Below are positions 25,131 to 33,663 of a stretch of DNA of 64,000 nt, piece by piece (the stretch's first letter is position 1; each line of letters opens with the position of its first letter). The DNA comes from Streptomyces decoyicus (lineage in GTDB: Bacteria > Actinomycetota > Actinomycetes > Streptomycetales > Streptomycetaceae): NCBI RefSeq assembly GCF_019880305.1, contig NZ_CP082301.1, positions 2,418,001 to 2,482,000 on the forward strand, in the 5' to 3' direction. Position numbers and translations under genes: made by a program. The notes under the pieces were generated by a model, which did not search any database, was not told where the DNA came from, and was given only the letters and a program-made list of their open reading frames with translations.

Positions 25131-25961
25131 ATGAGCGCCGCGACGATGACGGCGCCACGGGTGAAGGCCGACGGCGATGAGGGCCGGATCGGCATCCGCG
25201 CCAATCTGCGGCACATCGGCGCGCTGGTGCGGCGCAACGCCCTGCAGATCAAGCAGGACCCGGAGTCCATGATGGACGTCCTGCTGATGCCCATCATCTT
25301 CATCCTGCTGTTCGTCTATGTCTTCGGCGGCGCCATCGCCGGCAAGGGCCATCAGCAGGATTATTTGCAGAATCTGGTGCCCGGCATGATGGGGATCATG
25401 GCGGTGAACATCGCCATGGCGGTGGGCACGGGCGTCAACGAGGACTTCCGCAAGGGCGTCATGGACCGCTTCCGGACGATGCCCATCGCCCGGTCCTCGG
25501 TCCTGATAGCCAAGATCGTCGTCGAACTCGGCCGGATGCTGCTCGCCACCGCGATCCTGCTCGGCATGGGCTTTCTGCTGGGCCTGGAAGTCCGGGGCAG
25601 CATACTGGCGTTCCTCGGCTCGATCCTGCTGTCGATGGCCTTCTGTGCCGCCATGATGTGGATCTTCATCCTGCTGGGCCTTGCCATGAAGACCCCGCAG
25701 GCGGTGCAGGGCGTGGCGATGCTGGTGCTGATGCCGCTCCAGTTCGGCTCGTCGATCTTCGCGCCGCCGACGTCGATGCCCGGCTGGCTGGAGGGCTTCG
25801 CCAAGGTCAACCCGCTGTCCAACCTCGCGGACGCGGCCCGCGCGCTGGTCAACCACCACGGTGCCGTGGCGCACCCGACGCTGGTCACGCTCGGCTGGGC
25901 GGTCGCCATCACGGCCGTCACCATGCCGCTCGCGGTGGCGAAGTTCCGCAAGAAGACCTGA
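25131..25961 (+). CDS. ABC-2 type transporter permease (DrrB-like)
   Basis: A 276-residue membrane protein with about six helices and the ABC-2 signature region (DFRKGVMDRFRTMPIARSSVLIA, in parts FRKGVMDRFRTMP and IARSSVLIAKI). It forms the drug-export channel with the preceding ATPase. The start at ATG 25131 follows GAGCGAGG, giving MSAATMTAPRV; a longer frame from 25086 starts inside the repeat-like spacer. That spacer (25058-25130) contains GAGCGAGCGCAGCGAGCG and GCCGAGCGGAGCGAGG, a palindromic repeat type common between actinobacterial genes. The gene is convergent with the large regulator. Confidence 0.87.
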   Translation: MSAATMTAPRVKADGDEGRIGIRANLRHIGALVRRNALQIKQDPESMMDVLLMPIIFILLFVYVFGGAIAGKGHQQDYLQNLVPGMMGIMAVNIAMAVGTGVNEDFRKGVMDRFRTMPIARSSVLIAKIVVELGRMLLATAILLGMGFLLGLEVRGSILAFLGSILLSMAFCAAMMWIFILLGLAMKTPQAVQGVAMLVLMPLQFGSSIFAPPTSMPGWLEGFAKVNPLSNLADAARALVNHHGAVAHPTLVTLGWAVAITAVTMPLAVAKFRKKT

Positions 25962-25966
25962 CGCGC

Positions 25967-25993
25967 GTCCTGCAGGGGACTTCTCTGCGGGAC
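25967..25993. terminator. Hairpin between convergent permease and regulator genes
   Basis: GTCCTGCAG (25967-25975) pairs with CTGCGGGAC (25985-25993) with one G-T wobble around a 9-nt loop. It lies 6 bp after the permease stop and 20 bp before the stop of the opposing gene, as expected of a bidirectional terminator. Confidence 0.5.
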
Positions 25994-26013
25994 GGCCCTT
26001 CGCCCGGCTCGCG

Positions 26014-29000
26014 TCAGATGAGGGCGGTGGCTTCTCCGATGGAGAGGCCACCGCCTTCGGCGTACGCCTGTGCATAGGCCGTATCGCCCAGCAGCGCCCG
26101 CGCGGCCGCCTCGGTACGGGCCCGGTCGTCGCGGATGACCCGCGGCGGGACATGGCTGTTCGCCCGCAGCGCGTCGTACGCCCCCACCAGGCGCGCCGCG
26201 TCCCGCCCCGCGGACTCGCCCCGCACCCCCATCAACACCCGCGCACCGGTGAGGAGTTGCAGCACCGGCAGGTCCGGCGCGATCATCTGCGTGAGGGAGT
26301 CCTGCATGCGGCCCATGGCCGTCCGGAACCTCGTCAGCAGCTCCTCGTCGCGGTGCCCCTCGTCCAGATCCAGCGAGATCAGCGACATCTCCAGTATCCC
26401 GGTGAACAGGTCCGGGGCGCGCGGGCTGAAGATCTCGCGCACCACCTGCAGTTCCGCCCGCGCCTCCTGGCGGGCCCCCTTCATCGTCAGCCACATCGCG
26501 AGGGTCAGCCGGGCGAACGGCTCGGTGTCGCGGCCGCAGTTGCCCTTCGCGGCGTCGGCCAGCACCTCGCGCAGCAGCCGCTCGCCGGCCTCCTCCTGGC
26601 CGTCCTCGATCAGCACGGCACCCAGGCGGCAGCGCAGCAGCAGGGTCTGACCGTGCGCCCCCACTTTCTCGGCGTGCACCGTCGCCGCCCGGTAGTCGCG
26701 CGCCGCGAGCGCGTACGCACCCCGCCTCTCATGGGTTTCGCCGCGCCCCGACAGCGCCTCGGCCGCGCCCCAGGCGTCGCCGATCCGCAGGAACGTGCGC
26801 AGCGCTTCGTCGGCATCGCGGGCCGCCTGCGCCAGCCCGCCGGGACGGTCGTTGAGGATCTTCGAGCGGAGCTGGAGGAGGTAGCCCAGCTCCCATTCGT
26901 AGCCGAAGTCGCGGCAGGCCTGCACCGCGCTGTCGACGAACACGGCCAGCTCGTCGAACCGCCCGGTGATCATCACCGCGTAGTACCACAGCGCGCCGGG
27001 CACCTTGCAGGTCTGCGGCATGCCGGTGCGGTAGACGGTGAGCATCCCGGCCAGCTCCTCCTGCATCGCCGGATCGCGCAGCGCCTCGAAATCGCTGTCC
27101 CTGCTGGAGAGCGCGACCAGCCGGACCTCGCGGCGGGCCTCCAGCAGCTGGTCGGGAGCCATCGGCGGGGGGTTGTCGATGGGCCTCTCGTGCAGGTCGG
27201 GGGCCGGTTCGGCAGGCGGGGCGAAGGGGTTGGGGCCGAGTGCGCCGACCACCGTCGCCCAGTGGCGTGCGTCGCTGCGGTGGTCGCGCAGCGACCAGAA
27301 CCACTGGAGGGACAGCACCAGGCACAGCGCCTCGTGCTCGTCCCGTGCGGCGAGGGCGCGGCGCAGCGCGGTGCGCAGGTTGTCGTGCTCCAGCTCCAGC
27401 CGCTCCATGCCCGCCCGCTGGCCGGGGCCGCGCAGCAACGGGTCGGTGGTGCGGGCCAGTTCGCGGTAGGCGACGAGGTGGCGGCGCTCGGCACCGCCCC
27501 GCTCCCCCGCCTCGTCCAGCCGCTCGCCGGCGTACTCCCCCACCGTCTCCAGCAGCCGGTAGCGCATCTGTGTGTCCGGCGCAGGGGCCGCCACCACCAG
27601 TGATTTGTCGATCAGCGAGCCGAGCAGCCCGGCCACCTCGCGCCCGTCGACGCCGTCGCCCGCGCACACCTCTTCCGCGGCGGCCAGATCGCAGCCGCCG
27701 GCGAAGACGGACAGCCGGCGCAGCACCGCCCGCTCGGGCTCGTCGGTCAGGTCCCAGGACCAGTCCACGACCGCGCGCAGCGTCTGCTGGCGGGGCAGCA
27801 GCGTACGGCTGCCGCTGGTCAGCAGCCGGAAGCGGTCGTCGAGCCGGTCGGCGAGCTGCCGCGGCGAGAGCAACCGCAGCCGGGCCGCGGCGAGTTCGAT
27901 GGCGAGCGGCAGTCCGTCCAGCCGGCGGCAGATCTCGGTGCAGGCCGCCGCGGTTTCCTCGTCGGCGTCGATACGGAAGCCGGGGCGGGCGGCGGCCCCG
28001 CGGTCGGCGAGCAGCCGCAGCGCGACGGGGTCGGGCAGCGGCTCGACCGGCCGCAGCACCTCGCCCGGTACGGCCAGCGGCTCCCGGCTGGTGGCCAGCA
28101 CCGTCACACCGGGGCAGTCGGCCAGCAGCCGTTCGGCGAGCTCGGCGGCGGCACCGATCACATGCTCACAGTTGTCGAGGACGAGCAGCATCCGGCGTCC
28201 CGCGCAGTGCTCGGCGAGCCGGCCGAGCGGGTCCAGGGCGGTCGGGTCGGCGGCGGCCCGCAGGCCGTCCGCTGTGGTGCCGCGGACGACGGTCTCGCGG
28301 GCGCCGAGCGCGGTCAGCACCGCCTCGGGCACGGTCTGCGGATCGTCCACGGGCGCCAGCTCGGCCAGCCATACACCGTGCGGCCAGGCGTCCGGCAGCG
28401 CGGCCGCGGCGGTCTCCGCGCCCTCCTGCGACAGCCGGGTCTTGCCGGCACCGCCGGGGCCCAGCAGCGTCACCAGCCGGTGCCGGGCCAGATCCGTGCG
28501 GATCGCCGCCAGATCGGCGTCCCGCCCGACGAAGGAGGTGAGCCGGGCACGGAGGTTGCCGGGGCGGGGGTGGGCCGGGGTGAGGAAGGGGGCCGGGACG
28601 GCCGCGAGGGCGGCGGCGCCGGCGACGGAGCCCGGCCGGTGCGCGGGGCCGGCGCCGTGGGGAGTACCGGTGGGGGCGTGGGGGGCGTGGGGGGCGTGGG
28701 GGGCGTGGGTCATTCCCGTGCCGTACGGGTCACCCGTGCCGTACGGGTCACCCGTGCCGTACGGGGTGCCGGTGCCGTACGGGACTCCCGCGCCATTCGA
28801 GGTGCCGGTGCCGTACGGGACTCCCGCGCCATTCGAGGTGCCGGTGCCGTACGGGGCGGCGGCCGCGGCTCCCTGGGCCGGGTGTGCATACGGCGGGTGC
28901 GCAGGCGGCGGAGCCGTCTCCGGTGGCGGCCGCAGCAGCTCCGCGTGCAGGGCGCGCAGTTCCGGGCCCGGGTCGGCGCCGAGGCGGTCGGCGAGGCCGG

Positions 29001-29643
29001 TGCGTATCTCCTCGTAGGCCGCCAGTGCCTCCGCCGTGCGGCCCGCGGCGCGCAGCGCACGCAGCCGCAGCGCCTGGAGCGGCTCGTCCAGCGGATGGTC
29101 CCGGCACAGCGCGACGAGGGTGGGCAGCGCGCCCTCGGCCCGGCCGAGGGCCAGGTCGGCGGCGAGGCGGGTGCGCTGGGCGTCCAGCCGGCGGCTCTCG
29201 GCGCGGGCCGCCTCGACGCCCGCGTCGGGGAGATCGGCGAGGGCCGGGCCGCGCCAGAGCGCCAGGGCCTCGTCCAGCAGGGCGGCGGCGCCCGACGGGT
29301 CAGCGGCGACGAGTGCCCGGCCGCCCTCGGTCGCGAGCCGTTCGAAACGGTGCAGGTCGACGGCGTCGGGCTCGGCGCACAGCCGGTAGCCGCCGTCGGC
29401 CGAGACGACCGCGGCATGCCCCAGGGCACGGCGCAGCCGGCCGACCAGTGCCTGGAGCGCACCGGCCGCGTCGGCGGGCGGGTCCAGGTGCCAGATGTCG
29501 GCGATCAGCACGTCCGGGGACAGCGCCCGCCCGGGGCGCAGCGCGAGGGCGGCGAGCAGCGCGCGCAGGCGTGGCCCGCCGAGCGCGACGGGGGTGCCGT
29601 CGGCCCGGTCGGCCTGGGTGGTGCCGAGAATTCCGTAGCGCAC
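26014..29643 (-). CDS. AfsR/SARP-type regulator: BTAD domain, NB-ARC-like ATPase and TPR region
   Basis: A large STAND-type regulator, about 1209 residues from the GTG at 29643 (VRYGILGTTQ, the usual SARP start); a longer frame to GTG 29739 exists. Order: N-terminal winged-helix DNA-binding domain (about 1-90), bacterial transcriptional-activator domain (to about 245), a Pro/Gly/Tyr/His-rich repeat linker (about 250-360), an ATPase with P-loop LLGPGGAGKTRLSQ and Walker B LLVLDNCEH, a winged-helix segment, then helical TPR-like repeats. Such proteins activate antibiotic or development genes, but no target cluster lies directly beside it. There is no C-terminal LuxR domain. Confidence 0.85.
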   Translation of the reverse strand: MRYGILGTTQADRADGTPVALGGPRLRALLAALALRPGRALSPDVLIADIWHLDPPADAAGALQALVGRLRRALGHAAVVSADGGYRLCAEPDAVDLHRFERLATEGGRALVAADPSGAAALLDEALALWRGPALADLPDAGVEAARAESRRLDAQRTRLAADLALGRAEGALPTLVALCRDHPLDEPLQALRLRALRAAGRTAEALAAYEEIRTGLADRLGADPGPELRALHAELLRPPPETAPPPAHPPYAHPAQGAAAAAPYGTGTSNGAGVPYGTGTSNGAGVPYGTGTPYGTGDPYGTGDPYGTGMTHAPHAPHAPHAPTGTPHGAGPAHRPGSVAGAAALAAVPAPFLTPAHPRPGNLRARLTSFVGRDADLAAIRTDLARHRLVTLLGPGGAGKTRLSQEGAETAAAALPDAWPHGVWLAELAPVDDPQTVPEAVLTALGARETVVRGTTADGLRAAADPTALDPLGRLAEHCAGRRMLLVLDNCEHVIGAAAELAERLLADCPGVTVLATSREPLAVPGEVLRPVEPLPDPVALRLLADRGAAARPGFRIDADEETAAACTEICRRLDGLPLAIELAAARLRLLSPRQLADRLDDRFRLLTSGSRTLLPRQQTLRAVVDWSWDLTDEPERAVLRRLSVFAGGCDLAAAEEVCAGDGVDGREVAGLLGSLIDKSLVVAAPAPDTQMRYRLLETVGEYAGERLDEAGERGGAERRHLVAYRELARTTDPLLRGPGQRAGMERLELEHDNLRTALRRALAARDEHEALCLVLSLQWFWSLRDHRSDARHWATVVGALGPNPFAPPAEPAPDLHERPIDNPPPMAPDQLLEARREVRLVALSSRDSDFEALRDPAMQEELAGMLTVYRTGMPQTCKVPGALWYYAVMITGRFDELAVFVDSAVQACRDFGYEWELGYLLQLRSKILNDRPGGLAQAARDADEALRTFLRIGDAWGAAEALSGRGETHERRGAYALAARDYRAATVHAEKVGAHGQTLLLRCRLGAVLIEDGQEEAGERLLREVLADAAKGNCGRDTEPFARLTLAMWLTMKGARQEARAELQVVREIFSPRAPDLFTGILEMSLISLDLDEGHRDEELLTRFRTAMGRMQDSLTQMIAPDLPVLQLLTGARVLMGVRGESAGRDAARLVGAYDALRANSHVPPRVIRDDRARTEAAARALLGDTAYAQAYAEGGGLSIGEATALI
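28660..28860. repeat. In-frame tandem repeats encoding the linker of the AfsR-like regulator
   Basis: Within the coding region, three repeat classes adjoin: GTGGGGGGC 9-mers (28672-28708, giving His-Ala-Pro repeats), GTGCCGTACGGGTCACCC 18-mers (about 28718-28763), and a perfect 36-bp duplication at 28765-28800 and 28801-28836. All unit lengths keep frame, so the linker can change in length without breaking the protein. Confidence 0.9.
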
Positions 29644-29816
29644 CGGCCCATTGTCGTTCAAGGCCGGACTCCGCAGGCGCCGGGCGTCGTTTTCGGTCAC
29701 GGGTCCTGGGCAGGGTTCCGTGAGCGAGCCCGTCGGCACGGAACCGATGCGCCGGCCGCCGTGACGCGGTTACGGTCAGGGCTGCCCCTCACCAGACCCC
29801 CCGGGAGCCCCGCACC

Positions 29817-30621
29817 ATGACCACAGCAATCCGACGCGCCGACCGCCGCATCAGCCCGGTCTTCCTCGCGCTCGTCGCCGTCATGGCGGGGTCGGGATGG
29901 GCGGTGTGGAGCGGAGCGGTCCCCGGCTACACCGGCTTCGCGGTGTTCTTGTTCGTGGTGTCCGGCTGGGTGGTGTCGCTGTGCATGCACGAGTACGCAC
30001 ACGCCCGCACCGCGCTGCACAGCGGCGACATCTCGGTGGAGGCCAAGGGCTATCTGACGCTGAACCCGCTGAAGCACCCATGCGCTGCTCAGCATCGTGC
30101 TGCCGGTGATCTTCGTGATCATGGGCGGGATCGGGCTGCCGGGCGGCGCGGTGTTCATCGAACGCGGCCGGATCCAGGGCCGCTGGCGGCACAGCCTGAT
30201 CTCGGCGGCCGGGCCGCTGACCAACATCGTGTTCGCGGCGGTCTGCACGGCGCCGTTCTGGCTGAACGGGCTGGCGGGCGTGCCCGCTCCGTTCCGTTTC
30301 GCGCTGGCGTTCCTGGCGCTGCTCCAGGTGACCGCCGCGATCCTGAATTTCGTGCCGGTGCCGGGCCTGGACGGCTACGGGGTGATCGAGCCGTGGCTGT
30401 CGCACAAGCTGCGGCGGCAGGTGGAGCCGTTCGCACCGTTCGGACTGCTGGCGGTCTTCGGGCTGCTGTGGGTCCCGGAGGTCAACCAGGTGTTCTTCGA
30501 GCTGGTGAACACGGTCCTGCGCGGGCTCGGCGTCTCCGCGATCGACACCTACCTCGGCCACGAGTTCTTCCGCTTCTGGCAGGGCGAGCCGCAGCTGCCG
30601 CAGACCGGCGGCCTCTTCTGA
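29817..30621 (+). pseudogene. Site-2 protease (peptidase M50) gene with a frameshift
   Basis: Two frames together spell one M50 metalloprotease. The first (from ATG 29817) has a TM helix and the zinc motif HEYAH in CMHEYAHARTAL, then reaches LTLNPLK and loses homology. The second frame resumes as LLSIVLPVIF and GGIGLPGGAVFIERG, and contains the third zinc ligand motif NFVPVPGLDGYG; it ends at 30621. Near 30075 the sequence AAG-CACCCAT-GCG fits AAG-TACACCCAT-GCG with two bases missing. Intact homologues would be about 268 residues. This is either a real disruption or a sequencing error; if an error, the gene is a normal intramembrane protease. Confidence 0.75.
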
Positions 30622-30631
30622 CGGGCCGGGC

Positions 30632-30841
30632 TCAGCCGGCCTGCTGCGCCCGCTGCACCTTCGCCCGGCGCATGTAGAACCACGCCATGTTGCTGGAGAT
30701 GCCCGCCAGCAGGATCCAGACGATGCCGAAGAAGCTGCCCGCGACGAACGCGACGACGGCCGCGGCGACCGAGAGGACACACACGGCGAGGGCCATGAGA
30801 GCGAGCCGGCGGCCCGGGCCGGGCGGGGGCAAGAGGGGCAT
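30632..30841 (-). CDS. Small two-helix membrane protein
   Basis: A 69-residue protein not represented by its own long frame. A Pro-rich head (PLLPPPGPGRR) is followed by two hydrophobic segments (LALMALAVCVLSVAAAVVAF, about 14-33, and FFGIVWILLAGISSNMAWFY, about 37-56) and a basic tail (MRRAKVQRAQQAG). This suggests a helical hairpin with both ends in the cytoplasm. An AGGAG ribosome site lies about 9 nt before ATG 30841. No family is recognised. It is convergent with the M50 gene (stops 10 bp apart) and lies downstream of the F420 oxidoreductase gene. Confidence 0.65.
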   Translation of the reverse strand: MPLLPPPGPGRRLALMALAVCVLSVAAAVVAFVAGSFFGIVWILLAGISSNMAWFYMRRAKVQRAQQAG

Positions 30842-30951
30842 GGGAGCGGCTCCTGTCGGGAGTGGTGCGGTCCTCCCCAGTGTCCCCCATGCCCCGTGTG
30901 CGCCGGTCATCGGTCCGTCGGCGACCGCCACCGGCGCCGCGGACGGACGGC

Positions 30952-31686
30952 TCAGACGTCGGTGATGCGCAGCCCCGCGTGCGCCTTGTAGCGCCGGTTG
31001 ACCGAGATCAGGTTGGCGACCAGCGACTCGACCTGGTGGGCATTGCGCAGCCGGCCGGCGAAGACACCGCGCATGCCGGGGATGCGGGCGGCCAGCGCCT
31101 GCACCAGGTCGGTGTCGGCGCGGGACTCGCCGAGAACCATCACATCGGTGTCGATCTGCTCGGTCTCCGGGTCCTGGAGCAGCACCGCGGACAGATGGTG
31201 GAAGGCGGCGGTGACCCGGGCCTCGGGCAGCAGGGCCGCGGCCTGCTCGGCGGCACTGCCCTCCTCCGGCTTGAGCGCGTAGGCGCCCTTCTTGTCGAAG
31301 CCGAGCGGGTTGACGCAGTCGATGACGAGCTTGCCGGCCAGCTCCTCGCGGAGCGCCTGGAGGGTCTTGGCGTGGCCCTCCCACGGCACGGCGACGATCA
31401 CGACATCGCTGCGCCGGGCGCAGACGGCGTTCTCCTCGCCCTCGATGCCCAGGCCGAGTTCGCCGGCGGCGGTCTGTGCGCGCTCGGCGGCCCGGGAGCC
31501 GATGATCACCTTCTGGCCGGCCCGGGCGAGCCGGTAGGCCAGTCCGCGGCCCTGGTCTCCGGTGCCGCCCAGGACACCGACCACCAGGCCGGAAACGTCC
31601 GGGAGGTCCCAGGGGTCGCGCTTGAGGGCGGCCTTCGCGCGGGTCGCGGCGTTCGGGGAGAACCGGGCATCATCAGGAGTAGTCAT
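30952..31686 (-). CDS. npdG: F420H2:NADP+ oxidoreductase (NPD/Fno family)
   Basis: A 244-residue cytoplasmic enzyme that exchanges hydride between coenzyme F420 and NADP. Features: Rossmann motif VVGVLGGTGDQGRGLA, the NADP-phosphate binding segment IIGSRAAERAQ, and IVAVPWEGHAKTL with the conserved DCVNPLGF stretch. The length matches actinobacterial Fno. The start is ATG 31686 (MTTPDDARF), preceded by AGGATC; a frame to 31734 adds residues lacking a ribosome site. It may supply F420H2 to F420-dependent reductases elsewhere. Confidence 0.88.
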   Translation of the reverse strand: MTTPDDARFSPNAATRAKAALKRDPWDLPDVSGLVVGVLGGTGDQGRGLAYRLARAGQKVIIGSRAAERAQTAAGELGLGIEGEENAVCARRSDVVIVAVPWEGHAKTLQALREELAGKLVIDCVNPLGFDKKGAYALKPEEGSAAEQAAALLPEARVTAAFHHLSAVLLQDPETEQIDTDVMVLGESRADTDLVQALAARIPGMRGVFAGRLRNAHQVESLVANLISVNRRYKAHAGLRITDV

Positions 31687-31831
31687 GACAGCGATCCTGT
31701 CACGCATGGACGGCGAGCCGGCCAGTCCCTCCACAGTGATCCGGTCCTGCCGTCACGACGATCCCGTCGTACGTGTGCACACACCCGTCATCCGGTCACG
31801 GACGAACCGGTCATGCCGTGACCGCGGACCG

Positions 31832-32680
31832 TCACGCCTTCACACTGCCCTCGGTCAGGCCTGTGCGCCAGTAGCGCTGGAGCACCGTCATCAGCACCAT
31901 CAGCGGCACCACGGACAGAAAGGCGCCGCCCACCGTGTACTGGTAGAGCACCGGTTGGCGGTCGGCGTAGCCGGTCCAGGAGGTCAGGCCCAGCTGGATC
32001 GGATAGAGGTCGGAGTCCGAGAGCATCACCAGCGGCAGGAAGTAGTTGTTCCAGATGTGCACGAACTGGAACAGGAAGACCGTCACCAGCGCCGGGGTCA
32101 TCAGCCGCAGCCCGAGCCCGCCGAAGATCCTGGCCTCGCCCGCACCGTCGATCCGGGCCGCCTCCAGCAGCGAGTCCGGGACCGCGGCCGCCGCGTAGAT
32201 CCGGCACAGATAGACGCCGAACGGGCTGACCACGCTGGGGATCAGCACCGCCCAGTAGGTGTTGGACAGACCCATCGCGCTGAAGAGGAAGTAGAGCGGC
32301 AGGGCCAGCGCGGTGCCGGGGATCAGCACCCCGGCGAGCACCACGTTGAAGACCGCCTCCCGGCCGCGGAACGGGAATTTGGCCAGCGCATAGCCGGCCG
32401 ATGCGGACAGCAGGGTGGCGCAGACCGCGCCGGCCCCGGCGTAGAAGAGGGAGTTGGCGAACCAGCGGGCGTAGACGCCGTGGTCGTAGGTGAGGACGGC
32501 GACGAGGTGGTCGACGGGGTGCGGATGGTCGGAGAACCAGAAGCCGAACGTGCCGAAGAGGTCGGCGCTGTTCTTGGTGGCGGAGACCACCAGCCAGTAG
32601 ACGGGCACCAGGAAGTAGAGCGCGGCGACGGTCAGCAGCGAGGCGGTGATGATCCGGTGGCGGACCGGGGGCCGGGTCAT
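31832..32680 (-). CDS. Carbohydrate ABC transporter permease (MalG-type)
   Basis: A 282-residue CUT1 permease with six hydrophobic segments and the EAA loop LLEAARIDGAGEARIF (about residues 165-180). It is the third cistron of a transporter operon; its ATG (32678-32680) overlaps the stop of the preceding permease as ATGA. It works with that permease and the upstream binding lipoprotein; the ATPase is supplied from elsewhere (likely MsiK, family knowledge). The sugar is unknown, but the GntR operator shared with a DapA-family lyase suggests an acidic or deoxy sugar. Confidence 0.87.
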   Translation of the reverse strand: MTRPPVRHRIITASLLTVAALYFLVPVYWLVVSATKNSADLFGTFGFWFSDHPHPVDHLVAVLTYDHGVYARWFANSLFYAGAGAVCATLLSASAGYALAKFPFRGREAVFNVVLAGVLIPGTALALPLYFLFSAMGLSNTYWAVLIPSVVSPFGVYLCRIYAAAAVPDSLLEAARIDGAGEARIFGGLGLRLMTPALVTVFLFQFVHIWNNYFLPLVMLSDSDLYPIQLGLTSWTGYADRQPVLYQYTVGGAFLSVVPLMVLMTVLQRYWRTGLTEGSVKA

Positions 32681-33663
32681 CTGTGCCCCTTGGCGCGCCC
32701 GCCGGCCAGCCGCAGGAAGCCGAACGACAGCACGCACGCCACCACCGCCAGCAGCACCGCCTCGGCCGCCGCCACATGCTGGTTGTTGCCGACGAACGCC
32801 TCGCTGTAGGCGTGCAGGTTGGGCGTGAAGCCGGAGTCGATGGAGGAGGCCAGCGGGCGCAGCACCATGGGTTCGGCGAACAGCTGGAGAGTGCCGATGA
32901 TGCTGAAGACGGTGGTGAGCACGAGCGCCGGCCGGATCAGCGGGAGCTTGATGTGCCGGGCGACCTGCCAGGCGCCCGCCCCGTCGATCCGCGCCGCCTC
33001 GTACAGCTCCCCCGGTACGGCCTTGAGCTGGGCGATCAGCACCAGCATGTTGTAGCCGGTGAACTGCCAGGTGACGATGTTGGCGATGGACCACAGGACG
33101 GTGCCGCGGGAGAGGAAGTCGACGTCCCAGCCCACAAAATCGGCGGTCTTCACCAGCGGGCTGATGCCCGGGACGTACAGGAACCCCCACAGGATCGAGG
33201 CGATCACTCCGGGCACGCCGTACGGCAGGAAGAAGGCGCTGCGGAAGAAGGCGACCCCGCGGGCGCTCGCGCTCTCCAGCAGCAGCGCAAGGGCGGTGGC
33301 CAGCACGATCATCAGCGGGATCTGGACGGCGCCGAAGAGCAGCACCCGGCCGAAGCCGGTCAGGAACCGGTCGTCGGCGAGCGCATGGGCGTAGTTGGCG
33401 AGGCCGGCGAAGGTCTCCTGTTCCCTGCCGCCGAGGCCGAGCGGTCCGGCGCGTTCGGTCTTCTGGAGGCTCTGGTAGAGGGCGTAGCCGATCGGGGCGA
33501 TGAAGCAGAGGCCGAAGAGGGCGAGGAAGGGCAGGACGAACCCTGCCGCGGCGCGGGCGTTGCGGGCCTCGGTGCGGGAGGCGCGGCGCGGGCGGCTGCC
33601 GGTGTCCTTGCGCGCCCGTTTCCGTACGGCCGGCTCCGGCCGGCTCAGCGTGTCCCGGCTCAC
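32677..33663 (-). CDS. Carbohydrate ABC transporter permease (MalF-type)
   Basis: A 328-residue permease. The N-terminal 30 residues are strongly basic (SRDTLSRPEPAVRKRARK), followed by six hydrophobic segments and the EAA loop LYEAARIDGAGAWQVA. The start codon is GTG 33663, overlapping the stop of the binding-protein gene as GTGA; at its own 3' end it overlaps the next permease by ATGA. The tight packing shows one transcript with coupled translation. It is the second gene of the GntR-controlled uptake operon. Confidence 0.87.
   Translation of the reverse strand: MSRDTLSRPEPAVRKRARKDTGSRPRRASRTEARNARAAAGFVLPFLALFGLCFIAPIGYALYQSLQKTERAGPLGLGGREQETFAGLANYAHALADDRFLTGFGRVLLFGAVQIPLMIVLATALALLLESASARGVAFFRSAFFLPYGVPGVIASILWGFLYVPGISPLVKTADFVGWDVDFLSRGTVLWSIANIVTWQFTGYNMLVLIAQLKAVPGELYEAARIDGAGAWQVARHIKLPLIRPALVLTTVFSIIGTLQLFAEPMVLRPLASSIDSGFTPNLHAYSEAFVGNNQHVAAAEAVLLAVVACVLSFGFLRLAGGRAKGHR

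Noticed and set aside
28162..29820. 552-residue plus-strand frame opposite the AfsR-like gene
   Set aside because: Shadow with no family; the opposite strand has BTAD, P-loop and TPR features.
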